A stretch of 64,000 nt of DNA from Paracidovorax anthurii (lineage in GTDB: Bacteria; Pseudomonadota; Gammaproteobacteria; Burkholderiales; Burkholderiaceae_C): NCBI RefSeq assembly GCF_003269065.1, contig NZ_QLTA01000014.1, positions 39,975 through 103,974 on the forward strand, written 5' to 3'. The notes below the pieces were generated by a model, which did not search any database, was not told the origin of the DNA, and saw nothing but the letters and a program-made list of their open reading frames with translations. The first letter of the stretch is position 1, and every line of letters begins with the position of its first letter. Below are positions 45,293 through 55,272 of this stretch, one piece after another. The translations under genes were made by a program, and so were the position numbers.

Positions 45293-45685
45293 TCACAGCA
45301 GCGATCGGGGTGGCAGCCCCGTGGCGCAGTAGTTGATCCCGAAATCGATCGTCTGCCTGCGCGGCGCGGCCACGCCGGGCAGCTTCACGCCCTCCTGCCA
45401 GAACCGCACCTTCAGGCGGCTGCATCCTGGCTCGCGGTAGCGCTTCTCGGTCGTGACGTCGATGTAGATCGCAGAGGTGGCCTCGAAGTGCCGGGAGATC
45501 GCATCTGCGACCTCGCCGGTCAGCACGCCGTGGGCCGTGCCATCTGCGGCCCGCAGCGCCGCCAGCAGCACGGGGCGGGCGTCGGGGACTGGGGTGCGTA
45601 CGGGCGCGGCGCCGGCGGCCGGGGAAAGGGCGAGCGCGGCCCACAGGCAGGTGGTCGCGATGCGCGGGGCGGGCTTCATTGGCAT
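45293..45685 (-). CDS. Secreted protein of unknown function in the tra cluster
   Basis: 130 residues with a signal peptide (CLWAALALSPAAGAA). The mature part includes EVADAISRHFEATSAIYIDV and two Cys (PGCSRLKVRF and INYC) that could form a disulphide. It overlaps the traN end by 10 bases and is followed by traF seven bases later, so it is part of the operon. I do not recognise the family. Confidence 0.7.
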   Translation of the reverse strand: MPMKPAPRIATTCLWAALALSPAAGAAPVRTPVPDARPVLLAALRAADGTAHGVLTGEVADAISRHFEATSAIYIDVTTEKRYREPGCSRLKVRFWQEGVKLPGVAAPRRQTIDFGINYCATGLPPRSLL

Positions 45686-48093
45686 CTACCTTCTCCGTAG
45701 TAGCAATTGGCCGCGCGGCCGGCGGCGTCGCCCTGCATCGCGCCGGCGTCGGGCATGCGCGGCACGATGGAGGCATAGAACTCGGTCAGGTCCATGCGCG
45801 CGAAGTCCAGGCTTTGCAGCTGGGCGATCGTGAAGCCCGAGCAGTCCGGGGCCTGTGCGGTGCCCCAGCCCTTGCCGACCTGCATCCGGCCTTGCTCGTT
45901 GATGACGCGCGCCAGCACCGAGTTGAAGCAGCACTTGCCGGTCGTGTGCGTGATGCACGAGACGCAGCGGCCCAGCACCCGGATGCAGGAGGAACAGTAG
46001 GTGCCGACCGAATGGCACAGCCGCGCGCCTTCCTTCATCGCGAGCTTGCCTTCCTCCTCGTCGCACGACATCGCGGACATCACGATGTAGATGACGATGG
46101 CGATCGCCAGGCTCCAGGGATCGAAGGCGACGACGAGGCTCTCGCCGGAATAGAGCACGGCCGAACCGGCGGGCAACGCGGTGCCGTTCACCGCCACCGT
46201 GACGCCGTAGCTGGTGAAGCTGCCGCTGAACCCGCCGCCCATCAGCAGGGCCTGCATGCCCTGGTAGAGGAACTCGCGGTTGCCCGAATTCATGAGCGCG
46301 TCGAACACCAGCCGGGAGCCCACGCCGAACAGGCTCTGGTTGCTCATGCCGCTGCCCGCAGGATCGCTGCGGCAGCAGTTGGCGAGCAGCCGGTCTCGGC
46401 AGCGGTTGGCTTCGCCCTTGAAGACCTGGAGGTGGTCGGTGTCGAGGTAGACACCGGCTTCCCGTGCGGCCTCCAGGAAGGACATCGAGCGCGCGAAGTC
46501 CGCGTCGTTCGTGTAGGTCGTGTTGAAGCAGCTGCCCGCGATGCAGAACACGTCGGCGGGGCAGTTGCGTGCCGCCGTCGCCGTGCCCGCGGGCACCGGG
46601 CAGCGGTAGGTGTTCTCTGTGATCTCGCAGGTGCCCGTGGCCGGGTTCATCTGCCGGCAGGTGCTGCCCGAGGGCGTGCAGCCCGCGGCGGCCAGCGGTG
46701 CGCATTCGTCGGTGGCGCCCGCGAACTGGCAGGACAGCGAGGTCTCGTAGCGCCAGCAGGCCCGGGTGACCGGAGCGCCGTCGACCGCCTTGGTGGCCGG
46801 CCCGTCGACGCAGCGCGCGGCCCCCGTCACGGCGCATCGCCCGTCGCTGGCCCGCGCCGCGCACTGATCATCCCAATGGTCGGACTCGGTGACGGTCGTG
46901 TGCGGCCGCTCGTAGGCCAGCGACATCTGCGGGATGGGACCATAGGCCGGGTTCAGCCGGAAACCCACGATGGGCCGGTTGGAATGCGCCGTCCAATAGA
47001 AGCCCGATACCGTGCCCGTGACGTCGGTGCCGAAGTGTTCGGACGGCTGCCGCGTCGGCGCATAGCAGGTGGTCTGCTCCAGATAGACCGTCTGGCTGTT
47101 GCTGCCGTCGCCACCACTGTCGGTGGTGTGGACGATGTGGTCGCCGCTTTGCGTGCCGGCCGGGCAGGCGGCGTAGACCTCGAGGAAGGGGCGCTCGGTC
47201 GTGCAGGCCGAGTCGCCGCCATCCCCGCCGCCGCCGGTGCAGATCTGGCGGTACTCCTGGGCGATGAAGCCCGTGAGGCGGCAGCTGTCGCCTGCGCACC
47301 GGTTGTTGGCCACCCACACGCCGTTGCGCCCGCCGGCCCACCATGGCGTGTCCGGCAGGGGCGCGACCCACTGCGGGAAGACCAGCGCCGTCGTCATGTC
47401 GACGTCGAAGAAGGCCAGCGGGACGCCGCCGTTCGTGACCCGCAGGTGCTGCGCGGAGGCGGGCAGGTCCGGCTTGCACTGCACGGCCAGGGCCGAGCTT
47501 CCGGAGGCGGCCTGCGCGAACCATTCGCCCGGCGGGCAACTGCTCGTGCGCGAAATCGATACCGACAGCGTGCGCGCGCAGGACTGCGCGGTCGTGCCGG
47601 TGTACTGGCGGCACACCCGCGTCTGCGACCCGGGTGTGGCCCACGTGTCCACCTGGCAGCCGCTGTAGAAGCTCGCGATGTCCTCCAGCGCCGTCGAGGG
47701 ATTGCCCGCCACACGGCGCGCGCCCAGCACCGCCGGGTCGTAGGGCGAGACGGGGTCGCGCGGGGTGTTGGCCGAAGCCCGGGCGCCCAGCAGGGCCTGG
47801 CACACGGTATCGTTGGGCGTGGTGGCGCAGGCCGCCAGCCGCGCGCTGGTCTGCCCGGAAAGATTCGGTTGGCCGTGGTACAGGCGCTCCGGTGGCGTCG
47901 CGGTGTAGCCAGGCACCACGGTCGATGCGCTGGGTGTGGTGATGTTGCCGCGGATCACGGGGTTGGCCGCCTGCCCGGCGGCCGTGCCTTCCGCATGTGG
48001 CCCCACCTGGGCGCCGGCATGGGTCGCGACGAAGCAGCCCAGCGTGAACCACACGATCGCGCGCTTCAGGTGGGGCATGATGCTCCTCGACAT
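45676..48093 (-). CDS. traN: Mating-pair stabilisation protein TraN
   Basis: 805 residues, outer-membrane adhesin of F-type systems, with a signal peptide (AIVWFTLGCFVATHAGAQ). It has more than forty cysteines, many in the C-terminal half (for example CSSCIRVLGRCVSCITHTTG), as expected. The conserved block MSFLEAAREAG and the CRDRLLANCCR segment support the call. TraN recognises recipient surface proteins, and the N-terminal third is the variable part. An alternative start is the ATG at 48078. Confidence 0.93.
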   Translation of the reverse strand: MSRSIMPHLKRAIVWFTLGCFVATHAGAQVGPHAEGTAAGQAANPVIRGNITTPSASTVVPGYTATPPERLYHGQPNLSGQTSARLAACATTPNDTVCQALLGARASANTPRDPVSPYDPAVLGARRVAGNPSTALEDIASFYSGCQVDTWATPGSQTRVCRQYTGTTAQSCARTLSVSISRTSSCPPGEWFAQAASGSSALAVQCKPDLPASAQHLRVTNGGVPLAFFDVDMTTALVFPQWVAPLPDTPWWAGGRNGVWVANNRCAGDSCRLTGFIAQEYRQICTGGGGDGGDSACTTERPFLEVYAACPAGTQSGDHIVHTTDSGGDGSNSQTVYLEQTTCYAPTRQPSEHFGTDVTGTVSGFYWTAHSNRPIVGFRLNPAYGPIPQMSLAYERPHTTVTESDHWDDQCAARASDGRCAVTGAARCVDGPATKAVDGAPVTRACWRYETSLSCQFAGATDECAPLAAAGCTPSGSTCRQMNPATGTCEITENTYRCPVPAGTATAARNCPADVFCIAGSCFNTTYTNDADFARSMSFLEAAREAGVYLDTDHLQVFKGEANRCRDRLLANCCRSDPAGSGMSNQSLFGVGSRLVFDALMNSGNREFLYQGMQALLMGGGFSGSFTSYGVTVAVNGTALPAGSAVLYSGESLVVAFDPWSLAIAIVIYIVMSAMSCDEEEGKLAMKEGARLCHSVGTYCSSCIRVLGRCVSCITHTTGKCCFNSVLARVINEQGRMQVGKGWGTAQAPDCSGFTIAQLQSLDFARMDLTEFYASIVPRMPDAGAMQGDAAGRAANCYYGEGRCQ

Positions 48094-48102
48094 GGGCGAC
48101 CC

Positions 48103-48912
48103 CTACCGACCTACGGGCTTCGTCGCCGCTGACGGGCGGAGGCGGTCGAGAAAGGGCCTGGCCTCGGTGCTGAAAGCGGGCGCGGCGCGCTGCATGTGCT
48201 CCAGCGCATAGTCCAGGCTGACATCGCCGGCGACCCGCAGGAAGCCTTCCGGTGGCGCGCAGGTGCCCGCGGCGCACGACACCGGCCGCGTTCCATCGCG
48301 CACCAGCACGAAGCTGGGCACGCGGGCGATGGAGAAACGGTCGAAGGCCTGCGGGTCGATCTGCACAGCGACCTGGCGCGTGCCGATCAGTCCCTGGACC
48401 TGGGTGACGGTTTCGCGCAGCGAGCCCCGGGCGAAGCCGCGCAGGATGACGGAGGCCCGGGCGCGTGCCGCCTGGTCGATCAGTTTCTCCAGCGCGGGGC
48501 GTGGCATCGCCAGGCTCACGAAGACGAAGAGTCCCGGGCCGCTGGCGAGCCCCTGTGCCGCGGCCATGGCATCCGACTGCGACGCATAGCCGCGCGCCAG
48601 CGCCTCGAGGTCGATGGGGGTGCGGGTGGCCGGCTGGGGCAGTGCGTCGATCGCCGGGCCGCGCGGCGCCGCGGACGGTCCTCCCGCAGCGGGTGGCGCC
48701 ACGCCGTGTTTGCGGCGCGCCGCCTCGATGTCCCGGTCCGTGACCGTGGGTTGGCCCTGTCGGGCGCGCTCGATGTCCGCGTCGGTGACCACCGGCGCCT
48801 GGGCCATGGCCGATGCGGTCCCCGCCAACAGCACCAGGCCGAAGAGCCGCGATGAGGCCAGCGGGAGGCGGGCAGCTCCGCCCTGGCAGCGGAGACGTTC
48901 AGTAGCCGACAC
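48103..48912 (-). CDS. trbC: Type-F pilin assembly protein TrbC
   Basis: 269 residues, signal peptide (LFGLVLLAGTASAMAQ). It has the TrbC core LFVFVSLAMPRPALEKLIDQ, LRGFARGSL and VAVQIDPQAFDRF, a thioredoxin-like fold without a CxxC. It acts in the periplasm with TraW and TraU. The C-terminal RVPSFVLVRDG segment matches the family. It overlaps the traU end by 14 bases. Confidence 0.93.
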   Translation of the reverse strand: MSATERLRCQGGAARLPLASSRLFGLVLLAGTASAMAQAPVVTDADIERARQGQPTVTDRDIEAARRKHGVAPPAAGGPSAAPRGPAIDALPQPATRTPIDLEALARGYASQSDAMAAAQGLASGPGLFVFVSLAMPRPALEKLIDQAARARASVILRGFARGSLRETVTQVQGLIGTRQVAVQIDPQAFDRFSIARVPSFVLVRDGTRPVSCAAGTCAPPEGFLRVAGDVSLDYALEHMQRAAPAFSTEARPFLDRLRPSAATKPVGR

Positions 48913-49918
48913 AGCAGTTCCTTTTTCTGAACAACATGAAGGCGAAGTCTTCGCCGCGCACCGGGTACTCCTTGCCGGCGCCCCAGCCCACGGTGGTGCG
49001 GCCGAAGGGCTGGCAGCACTTGCCCGCTTCCTTGGAGGTGTTGGGGATGGGGTAGGTGAGCTGCGTCTTGTAGGCAGCCTTGTCCATCACCGGCGCGAAG
49101 TAGGGGCCGCACAGCCCGGGCTGGCCGTGCCAGCCCCACGCGATGAGCTCGCGGTGCATCTTGGCCGTGAGCCGCTGGGCCATGAGCGCGGCGGTGCGCA
49201 CGCCACCCAGGTGGTAGGGCGCATGGCCGTTCATGGGGTAGAGGGCGCCCTGGCAGCCCGCGCACCAGAAGAGTTCCCGGATGCCGAAGCCGACCGAGGC
49301 CGCGACGCAGTCGGCCGCGCAGGCGGCCACCGCGACCGGATTGGCGAAGAGCGTGGCATCCGGATTCAGGATCAGCGTGAGCTCGTCGTCGGCCCAAAGC
49401 GGATCCACCTCGGTGAGGTACGCCAGGTCGAAGGAGCCGCGTTCCAGGCAGGGGAAGTCCGTGACCGCCTCGAGGTAGTAAAGGACCGGATTCACGTAGA
49501 AGTGGGCCTGGTAGAACGAGCCGCCATCGCCGTCGCCTTCCGGTCGCGTGAAGCGCGCCGCCTCTGGGGCCGGGATGCCGGGATCGAGGTCGATGCCGCC
49601 GAGCGACGTCAGGCAGAAGGGCTTGCGCACCGCCTCGACGTGGCGCGCGGGTTCCCAGAAGCCGACCGACAGGCCGATCACCGGATTGACCCCGCAGGTG
49701 CACAGCGGGCTGGACGGGTTGTCGATGTCCTCCTGGTCTCCGAAGTTGCCGATGCGCGCGCCGCCGATGCTGATCGGCAGGATGCAGCTCCAGCAGATGT
49801 CCGTGATCGGGTTCGGAAACTTCCCGGTGCAGGTGGTGGCCGGGACCGCCGCGGCTCCGAGCACCAGGGACAGCGCAAGCAGCCACCGGGCGGCGGCGGT
49901 GAGCGGGCGGATCTTCAT
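48899..49918 (-). CDS. traU: Conjugative pilus assembly protein TraU
   Basis: 339 residues with signal peptide, Cys-rich. Landmarks are GKFPNPITDICWSCILPISI at the mature N-terminus, NPSSPLCTCG and ELFWCAGCQGALYPMNGHAP. TraU is a periplasmic protein needed for DNA transfer in F-type systems. It starts within a 4-base overlap with traW. Confidence 0.95.
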   Translation of the reverse strand: MKIRPLTAAARWLLALSLVLGAAAVPATTCTGKFPNPITDICWSCILPISIGGARIGNFGDQEDIDNPSSPLCTCGVNPVIGLSVGFWEPARHVEAVRKPFCLTSLGGIDLDPGIPAPEAARFTRPEGDGDGGSFYQAHFYVNPVLYYLEAVTDFPCLERGSFDLAYLTEVDPLWADDELTLILNPDATLFANPVAVAACAADCVAASVGFGIRELFWCAGCQGALYPMNGHAPYHLGGVRTAALMAQRLTAKMHRELIAWGWHGQPGLCGPYFAPVMDKAAYKTQLTYPIPNTSKEAGKCCQPFGRTTVGWGAGKEYPVRGEDFAFMLFRKRNCCVGY

Positions 49919-50586
49919 CGGGAAACCTCCATCTCGTCGATGCGCAGCCGCTGGCCTTCCTGCGAGACGAGGGCCGGCACCTGGGTGATGCCCAGGCGGC
50001 GCGTGAGGAGCCCCTGCTGGTCGTAGTACACGGGGATGCGCCAGGACTTCATGAGGTCCAGGTACGAGCCGCCGGTGAGGACCGGCTTGACCTTGCCCTG
50101 GTAGTGCGCCATCAGCTCGCGGGCGCGGCGCACCTGGCGGCTGTCGCGGGCGTCGAAGAACAGCAGGTGGCGCGACATCGTGACCACGTCCAGCGGGTTG
50201 GCCTTCGTGCCCGCGGCGAACAGCAGCTCGCCCCTGGCGCCGAGGATGTTCTGGTCCAGCGTGTAGGTTGGATCGAAGTAGAAGGTGCGGGCAGTGGCGG
50301 TGGCGTGCACGCCGACGACGGGAGGCGGTCGGCGGACGGTGTCCGTACCGCGGGACCGGGCGTCCTGCTCGATGCGTGCGAGCTCGCCGGAGCGTTCCTT
50401 CTCGCGCAGGCGTTGCTCGATCATCTGCAGCAGGTGGGGCTCGGCGATCTCGTAGGTCGGGCCGACCGTGCCCAGATCGGTGGCGTGCGCCACCACCGGC
50501 CCGAAGGCCGAGAGCGTGGTCATCGCGGACAGTGCGGACCGGGCAAGGCGCGCGAGTCGCGCTGTCGTGGCCGAAGGAGGCGTCAT
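49915..50586 (-). CDS. traW: Conjugative pilus assembly protein TraW
   Basis: 223 residues from the ATG at 50586, with signal peptide ending near AHATD. The family start TDLGTVGPTYEIAEPHLLQM is clear, followed by FYFDPTYTLDQNI and a thioredoxin-like end (ITQVPALVSQEGQ). It works with TrbC and TraU. The start overlaps the upstream stop as ATGA. Confidence 0.93.
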   Translation of the reverse strand: MTPPSATTARLARLARSALSAMTTLSAFGPVVAHATDLGTVGPTYEIAEPHLLQMIEQRLREKERSGELARIEQDARSRGTDTVRRPPPVVGVHATATARTFYFDPTYTLDQNILGARGELLFAAGTKANPLDVVTMSRHLLFFDARDSRQVRRARELMAHYQGKVKPVLTGGSYLDLMKSWRIPVYYDQQGLLTRRLGITQVPALVSQEGQRLRIDEMEVSR

Positions 50587-51053
50587 CGCGTGCCTCCGCT
50601 GGGGCAGCGGACCTGGGCGACGAGTTGCTGGCGCGCGCCGCGGTCCTGCTGGTGGGCGGCCCGGATCAAGCCCATCAGAACCGGATCGCCACCGTCCTGT
50701 GCCATCGCGAGGCGCAGTTCGGCCGTGTTCAATTCCCGTCCGCAGCGCAGCCGTGCCGCGGCCAGATAGGTCCGCGCACCATCCTCGGCGGCTGGCGCGA
50801 TTTGCCGCAGCAGGCCCAGGTAGTCCGCCAGCGGCATGCTGTCGCCGGGTGCGGTGCCGGCCGGGGCCGCCGCCCCGGCCGGCGCCAGTGGCCCGCGGGC
50901 AGGGCTGGTCTGCGCCAGGAGGGGCGCATGCGCGGCGGCGAGTGCGCACACGGCCAGCGCCAGCGCGTGGCGGCGGACCATGGATCGATGGATCAGGGGC
51001 CGGATCAGGGGGCAGGTCAAGGCGCAGCAGGCGGGCTCGCGTGGCATCTCCAT
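50583..51053 (-). CDS. Secreted protein of unknown function between the S26 peptidase and traW
   Basis: 156 residues from the ATG at 51053; a start at 50982 would place the signal peptide (MVRRHALALAVCALAAAHA) at the very N-terminus and is attractive. The mature part is Ala/Pro-rich, then helical with ADYLGLLRQIAPAAEDGART and two Cys. Not recognised. The position equals that of small accessory genes in other F-type clusters. Confidence 0.6.
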   Translation of the reverse strand: MEMPREPACCALTCPLIRPLIHRSMVRRHALALAVCALAAAHAPLLAQTSPARGPLAPAGAAAPAGTAPGDSMPLADYLGLLRQIAPAAEDGARTYLAAARLRCGRELNTAELRLAMAQDGGDPVLMGLIRAAHQQDRGARQQLVAQVRCPSGGTR

Positions 51054-51058
51054 CTCCT

Positions 51059-51661
51059 TCAGAAAAGGGGCACCACGACGCCGAGCACCTGGTCGGCGCG
51101 CACGAGGCCGCTCTCGCGGTAGCGCGAGTCGAAGCTGTCGGCGCTGGTGCCCTGGACGTAGTAGTGGCCGGCGGGGATGACCACCGCGTCGATGGGGGCG
51201 AGAGGGTTGCGGTCGTGCGCGTGGGTCTTGGCGATGCCCATGGGCTCGCCGTTGACGTGGACGAGGCGCCCCTGCAGCGTCACGGCATCGCCCGGCAGTC
51301 CGCGCACGATCTTGAAAAACGGCTGCCTCCGCAGGCCGGGGTATTGCGCCTGGGCCTCGCCGTCGAAGGCGAACACGATGAGGTCGCCACGCCGCAGCGG
51401 GGCATGGCCGTACTGCATCAGGGCCATGCGGTAGGGCAGGCTGGGCGTCCAGTTGAAGAGCACGGGCACGCGGGGCGTCGGGTCGATGAAAAGCCGTGCG
51501 TAGGCGAAGCCCCAGATCGCGAACACCGGCAGGTAGACGATCCAGCGGCGGCGCATGTGCCGCAGCAGCTCCCGCAGGTCGCGGCGGCGCCGGGACCACC
51601 AGCGCGGCCGCGCCGGGGTGGGGGGGATGCCGGGCGGGAGGGGGGCGTAGTCCATCGTCAT
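51059..51661 (-). CDS. S26-family signal peptidase of the conjugation system
   Basis: 200 residues, one membrane span (IVYLPVFAIWGFAYARLF). The Ser-Lys dyad of type I signal peptidases is visible: Ser74 in WTPSLPYRMAL and Lys117 in FFKIVRGLPGD. The conserved GHYYVQGTSADSFDSRY follows near the end. It probably matures the pilin or another Tra protein, as TraF of RP4 and TrhF of IncH plasmids do. The start overlaps the trbI stop as ATGA. Confidence 0.88.
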   Translation of the reverse strand: MTMDYAPLPPGIPPTPARPRWWSRRRRDLRELLRHMRRRWIVYLPVFAIWGFAYARLFIDPTPRVPVLFNWTPSLPYRMALMQYGHAPLRRGDLIVFAFDGEAQAQYPGLRRQPFFKIVRGLPGDAVTLQGRLVHVNGEPMGIAKTHAHDRNPLAPIDAVVIPAGHYYVQGTSADSFDSRYRESGLVRADQVLGVVVPLF

Positions 51662-52020
51662 GGCATGTCCACCTTCCGGCGCAGTGCCGGCGTGAGGTCG
51701 ACGGCGTGCGGGCTGCCGGCCACCGCGGTCCGCAGCACGACCAGGCAGCCGCATTCGCGTGGCAGTTCGTCGAGGGCGGCGGGCAGGCGCTGCGAGAAGC
51801 GGCGCGCCAGGGACAGCGCCCGTTCGCGCTCCTCGTCGGAGCCGGAGGCGGAGGCCGCGGTGAGCAGTTGCGTGAACTGGGCTTCCTTGGCGCGGTAGAC
51901 CTCGGACAGGTCCACCACGCCCACCCGCAGGGCGGGACGCAGCACCCAGCGGTCGTAGGCCGCGATGCCGGCGGCCACGAGCAGCGCCGTGACCCCCGCG
52001 TGGAGCAGCAGGGCCTTCAT
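51658..52020 (-). CDS. trbI: Type-F conjugative transfer protein TrbI
   Basis: 120 residues, one N-terminal membrane span (LLLHAGVTALLVAAGIAAY) followed by VGVVDLSEVYRAKEAQFTQL and a short coiled segment. The size and place between traC and the S26 peptidase gene match TrbI, which influences pilus length in F. It overlaps the traC stop by four bases. Confidence 0.8.
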   Translation of the reverse strand: MKALLLHAGVTALLVAAGIAAYDRWVLRPALRVGVVDLSEVYRAKEAQFTQLLTAASASGSDEERERALSLARRFSQRLPAALDELPRECGCLVVLRTAVAGSPHAVDLTPALRRKVDMP

Positions 52021-54599
52021 AGCGCGTGCCCCCGCTGCCGCAGCAACTCGGTGATGGCCTCGTCGATCGACAGGCCCTGCGCGCGCAGTGCATCGATGGG
52101 CGCGTTGTCCTCGAGCTTGTTCGAGAACAGCAGGTGCGTCGCGGGATCGAGGATGTTGCGCGCGACGCCTTCGCCGACCGGCGAGGAGATGTAGAGCTCG
52201 GAGAACGCGCCGGCCTCGGTGCGCAGGGAGTTCAGCAGCCGCTTCTTGGGCTCGTCCATCGAGAGCCGCCCTTTGCGGTCCAGCATCTCGATGGACTCTG
52301 GTTTCTGCCGCAGCAGGAAGACCCAGTCCGAACAGTTGAATGCAGCCTCCATCTGCGCCGAGCCGTAGTAGTCGTCGGCGCTCTGGGTTGCGGTGCCGAG
52401 CGCGCCACCGTACTTGCGGGCGCGGCGCGCGGCTTCCTCGACCACGGCGGCCTTGACGGGATCGTCGGCGCCGATGTCCCCGAGCTGCTGCTTCAGCTCA
52501 TCGATGAAGAGGACCTTCCTGCGGTTTCGGGTCAGGTACATCTCGCCGGTGATCTGGTGCAGCAGCAGGATGTTGACCACCGCGTGCAAGTCCGGTCGGC
52601 GCTTCAATTCCTCGTTCTCGATGACGATGAAGTCGTTGCTGAAATCGATGTTGGCGCGGCCTTCGAAGAAGCGCTCGTACTGCCCGCCCCTGGCATAGGG
52701 ATTGAGCATGATCGCGAGGTCCCTGATGCGCTGGTCGCTGACCACCCCCAGCTCTTCGATGGAGCCGGTCTTGAAGGCATCGCGCAGGCCCGTGATCGTG
52801 AGGTCCTGCCCGTGCTCGCGCCAGAGCTTGAGCACCATGGCGGAGATCGCCTTGTACTGCACTTCCTCCAGCGTGTGCTGCATCGAGCACATCTTGGCGA
52901 TGCCCGGCACGAGCATGTCGATGTCTTCGTTGATGTCGCGCACGATCGTGAACGGGTTCAGGCAGATGTCGGCGTCTGCCCGGAACTCGATGTAGGTGCC
53001 CTGGGCCTTGCGGCACAGCTTCTCGAAGCTGCGGCCCAGGTCCAGCATCCAGACCTTGGCGCCGATCGCGCGGTACGACCAGGCCAGCTCGTTCATGAGC
53101 ACGGACTTGCCCGAGCCCGGCGCACCGATGATCGCGAAGTTGTAGTTGCCCAGGTCGTTGTCGAAGAGGTCCAGCGTCATGACCTGGCCGCGCCGCCCGC
53201 CGAAGACCAGCGCGGGCGTGCGCGTGCCGCGCCACTCGGCGATCAGCGGCGCCATGTGGATCGCGTTGGCCATCGTCTTGCGCGTGACGCGGCGCATCTT
53301 GGCGAGGTCCTTGTGCATCCGGGGCGTGAGCGTCATCGGCAGGCTGGCGAGCAGCGCCTGGCGGTGCATGTAGGCGTCCGCGTTGAGCTGGAAGCCCCGC
53401 GCGCGCCAGATGGCGTTGGCCGCTTCGTGGGCCGATGCCGCCTTGTCCGGGTGGGTGAAGATCGCGAGCTGGTGGTACAGGCTCACGAGACTGCCGCCGG
53501 TGTCGATCGCATCGGCCGCCGCGGACCAGTCGTCGAGCTTCTTGCGCACGTCCGGCATCACGTCGGCCATCTTCGACCTGGCGTTCTGCGTGGCGCGCAC
53601 GTGGTTCGCCGTGACCACCGACTTGGTGGCGTTCGGGTCCAGGATGTGCACGCCCAGTGTGACGAGGAAGGGCGCGCTGTACTGCAGGGCCGGCTGCATC
53701 AGGTCGCCGATCAGCGAGCCCATCTGCCAGAGCGCGAATCGCTCGGGGAAGCTCTTGATGGAGTAGAAGCGCGCTTCCAGCACCTCCGCGCTGGTTTCCT
53801 TCCAGAGCCTGATGCCCGAAGGATGCGGGTCCTGGATGGTGTCGAAGTCCACGATCTGGTCGCGGATCTCGCGGCCGTCGTCGTAGCGCAGCCAGCGGTC
53901 GTCGTCGAAGTTCAGGTCTTCGACGTCGGAGTGCGCGATCCGGTCGGGGTTCGTGAACAGCGCGCACCAGTTGATCAGATCGGCCGCATCGCAGACACGG
54001 TTGGGGAGCATGGCGGAGCGCAACGTGGCGGCCATCGAGTCGCGCAGCGTGAGCAAGGCTTCGCGCTTGCTCAGGTTTTCCGCATCGCCGGGGACGCTCA
54101 CGCTCAGCATCAGCCGGAAGTCGCGCAGGGTGTAGTGAAAGCCCGACGTGATCGAAGCCTGCGTGCCGCGCAGCAGGTGCTGCACGCGCTGGCGCGCCAG
54201 CTTGCGAAACAGGTTCTCGTTCGGCACGGGCCGCCCCCAAGCCCGGGCCTTCTCTCGCTGGTCGTCGTCTTCCACGCGCAGGTTGGTGTACTGGCGCAGC
54301 TGGTGGCGGATGTGGGGCGAGGCGAAGAGGTGGAACTGCAGGCCGGTGTCCGCGGGGCAGTTGGCGTAGAGGGAGACGAGCACCTCGGCCATGCGCTCGT
54401 CCGCCCCGCTTTGCGGCATGAGTTCCAGCATGAAACCCATCCCGTCCCGGTTGACGAAGAGCCGTTCATCGGCCAGGTAGGCGGAGTAGGGTAGCCAGCC
54501 GGCGAACTGTTCGGCCGGGGTGTCCGCGGGCGAGCCGAACGGAAACAACGGCACGCCACGGGATGCGCCCACGCCGGCTTCGTTGGAGGAAAGTCGCAT
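52017..54599 (-). CDS. traC: Type IV secretion ATPase TraC (VirB4 family)
   Basis: 860 residues, the cytoplasmic ATPase that powers pilus assembly. Walker A is IIGAPGSGKSV (about 491-500) and Walker B KVLFIDELKQQL (about 695). The N-terminal TraC domain (FAGWLPYSAYLADERLFVNR) and the TATQSADDYY motif near the C-terminus are typical. The start is the ATG at 54599; the longer open frame upstream overlaps traV and is a shadow. Confidence 0.95.
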   Translation of the reverse strand: MRLSSNEAGVGASRGVPLFPFGSPADTPAEQFAGWLPYSAYLADERLFVNRDGMGFMLELMPQSGADERMAEVLVSLYANCPADTGLQFHLFASPHIRHQLRQYTNLRVEDDDQREKARAWGRPVPNENLFRKLARQRVQHLLRGTQASITSGFHYTLRDFRLMLSVSVPGDAENLSKREALLTLRDSMAATLRSAMLPNRVCDAADLINWCALFTNPDRIAHSDVEDLNFDDDRWLRYDDGREIRDQIVDFDTIQDPHPSGIRLWKETSAEVLEARFYSIKSFPERFALWQMGSLIGDLMQPALQYSAPFLVTLGVHILDPNATKSVVTANHVRATQNARSKMADVMPDVRKKLDDWSAAADAIDTGGSLVSLYHQLAIFTHPDKAASAHEAANAIWRARGFQLNADAYMHRQALLASLPMTLTPRMHKDLAKMRRVTRKTMANAIHMAPLIAEWRGTRTPALVFGGRRGQVMTLDLFDNDLGNYNFAIIGAPGSGKSVLMNELAWSYRAIGAKVWMLDLGRSFEKLCRKAQGTYIEFRADADICLNPFTIVRDINEDIDMLVPGIAKMCSMQHTLEEVQYKAISAMVLKLWREHGQDLTITGLRDAFKTGSIEELGVVSDQRIRDLAIMLNPYARGGQYERFFEGRANIDFSNDFIVIENEELKRRPDLHAVVNILLLHQITGEMYLTRNRRKVLFIDELKQQLGDIGADDPVKAAVVEEAARRARKYGGALGTATQSADDYYGSAQMEAAFNCSDWVFLLRQKPESIEMLDRKGRLSMDEPKKRLLNSLRTEAGAFSELYISSPVGEGVARNILDPATHLLFSNKLEDNAPIDALRAQGLSIDEAITELLRQRGHAL

Positions 54600-54606
54600 G
54601 GTGGCC

Positions 54607-55272
54607 TCACTGCGGACGGGACCCTGGCGCCGCCGGCGGACGGGCGAGCGAGGGGAAGGGGTGAAAGGAGGACGGGCGCTGAGCGCCGCCATCGGTGGGG
54701 ATCGTGGCGCGCTCGTCCGTGACGGGGGCCGCCGGGCCCCGGCCCGATGCGCTGGCTGCCCCTTCGCTTTCTGCGGACGCGGTGGCCGGCGGGGCGCGCA
54801 GCGGGAGGTACTGGTCGCGGATGCGTTGGCGCAGGTGATCGATCTGCCAGCGCCCGGCGTCCACCTGGACGTAGACATAGCCCTGGTCCCAGAGGTCACC
54901 GTCCACGTCTTCCCAGGGCCTGGTCCACAGGCGCAGCACCCTGGCCCGCGAGCGCAGCGCCAGGCCGGAGCGGGCATCCTCGCTGGCCTGCTCGAGGGCG
55001 GCGGGATGGGCCGCGATGGGCTGGCGCGTCGGGGCGGCCGCCGCCGGAGGGAGGGCCGGCGCCGCGGAGTCCGATGCGGGCGGTCGCCCCCGCTGGCTCG
55101 GCAGGTTGTGCTGCACGGCATTGGCATAGGTGCCCGACACCGAGTCGCAGGCCACGCCTTCGGGCGCCGCGCAGGCGTACCGGGATTCGCTGGCCAGCCC
55201 CGACATGTTGACGCAGCCGGCCAGGGGCAGCAGCAGCGCCAGGCCCGCCGCACGCAGTGTCGTGGCGCTCAT
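54607..55272 (-). CDS. traV: Outer-membrane core lipoprotein TraV
   Basis: 221 residues. The lipobox LLPLAGC lies at the end of the signal peptide and is followed by the TraV block [15 protein letters not shown]. This is the VirB7-like component of the outer-membrane core together with TraK and TraB. The long Ala/Pro-rich remainder carries [20 protein letters not shown]. Confidence 0.9.
   Translation of the reverse strand: MSATTLRAAGLALLLPLAGCVNMSGLASESRYACAAPEGVACDSVSGTYANAVQHNLPSQRGRPPASDSAAPALPPAAAAPTRQPIAAHPAALEQASEDARSGLALRSRARVLRLWTRPWEDVDGDLWDQGYVYVQVDAGRWQIDHLRQRIRDQYLPLRAPPATASAESEGAASASGRGPAAPVTDERATIPTDGGAQRPSSFHPFPSLARPPAAPGSRPQ

Noticed and set aside
45679..48132. 817-codon plus-strand ORF opposite traN
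   Set aside because: Shadow of traN; TraN has the signal peptide and dense cysteines expected of the family.
54600..55253. Extension of the traC frame upstream of 54599
   Set aside because: It overlaps traV, which has a clear lipobox; the TraC family start is at 54599.
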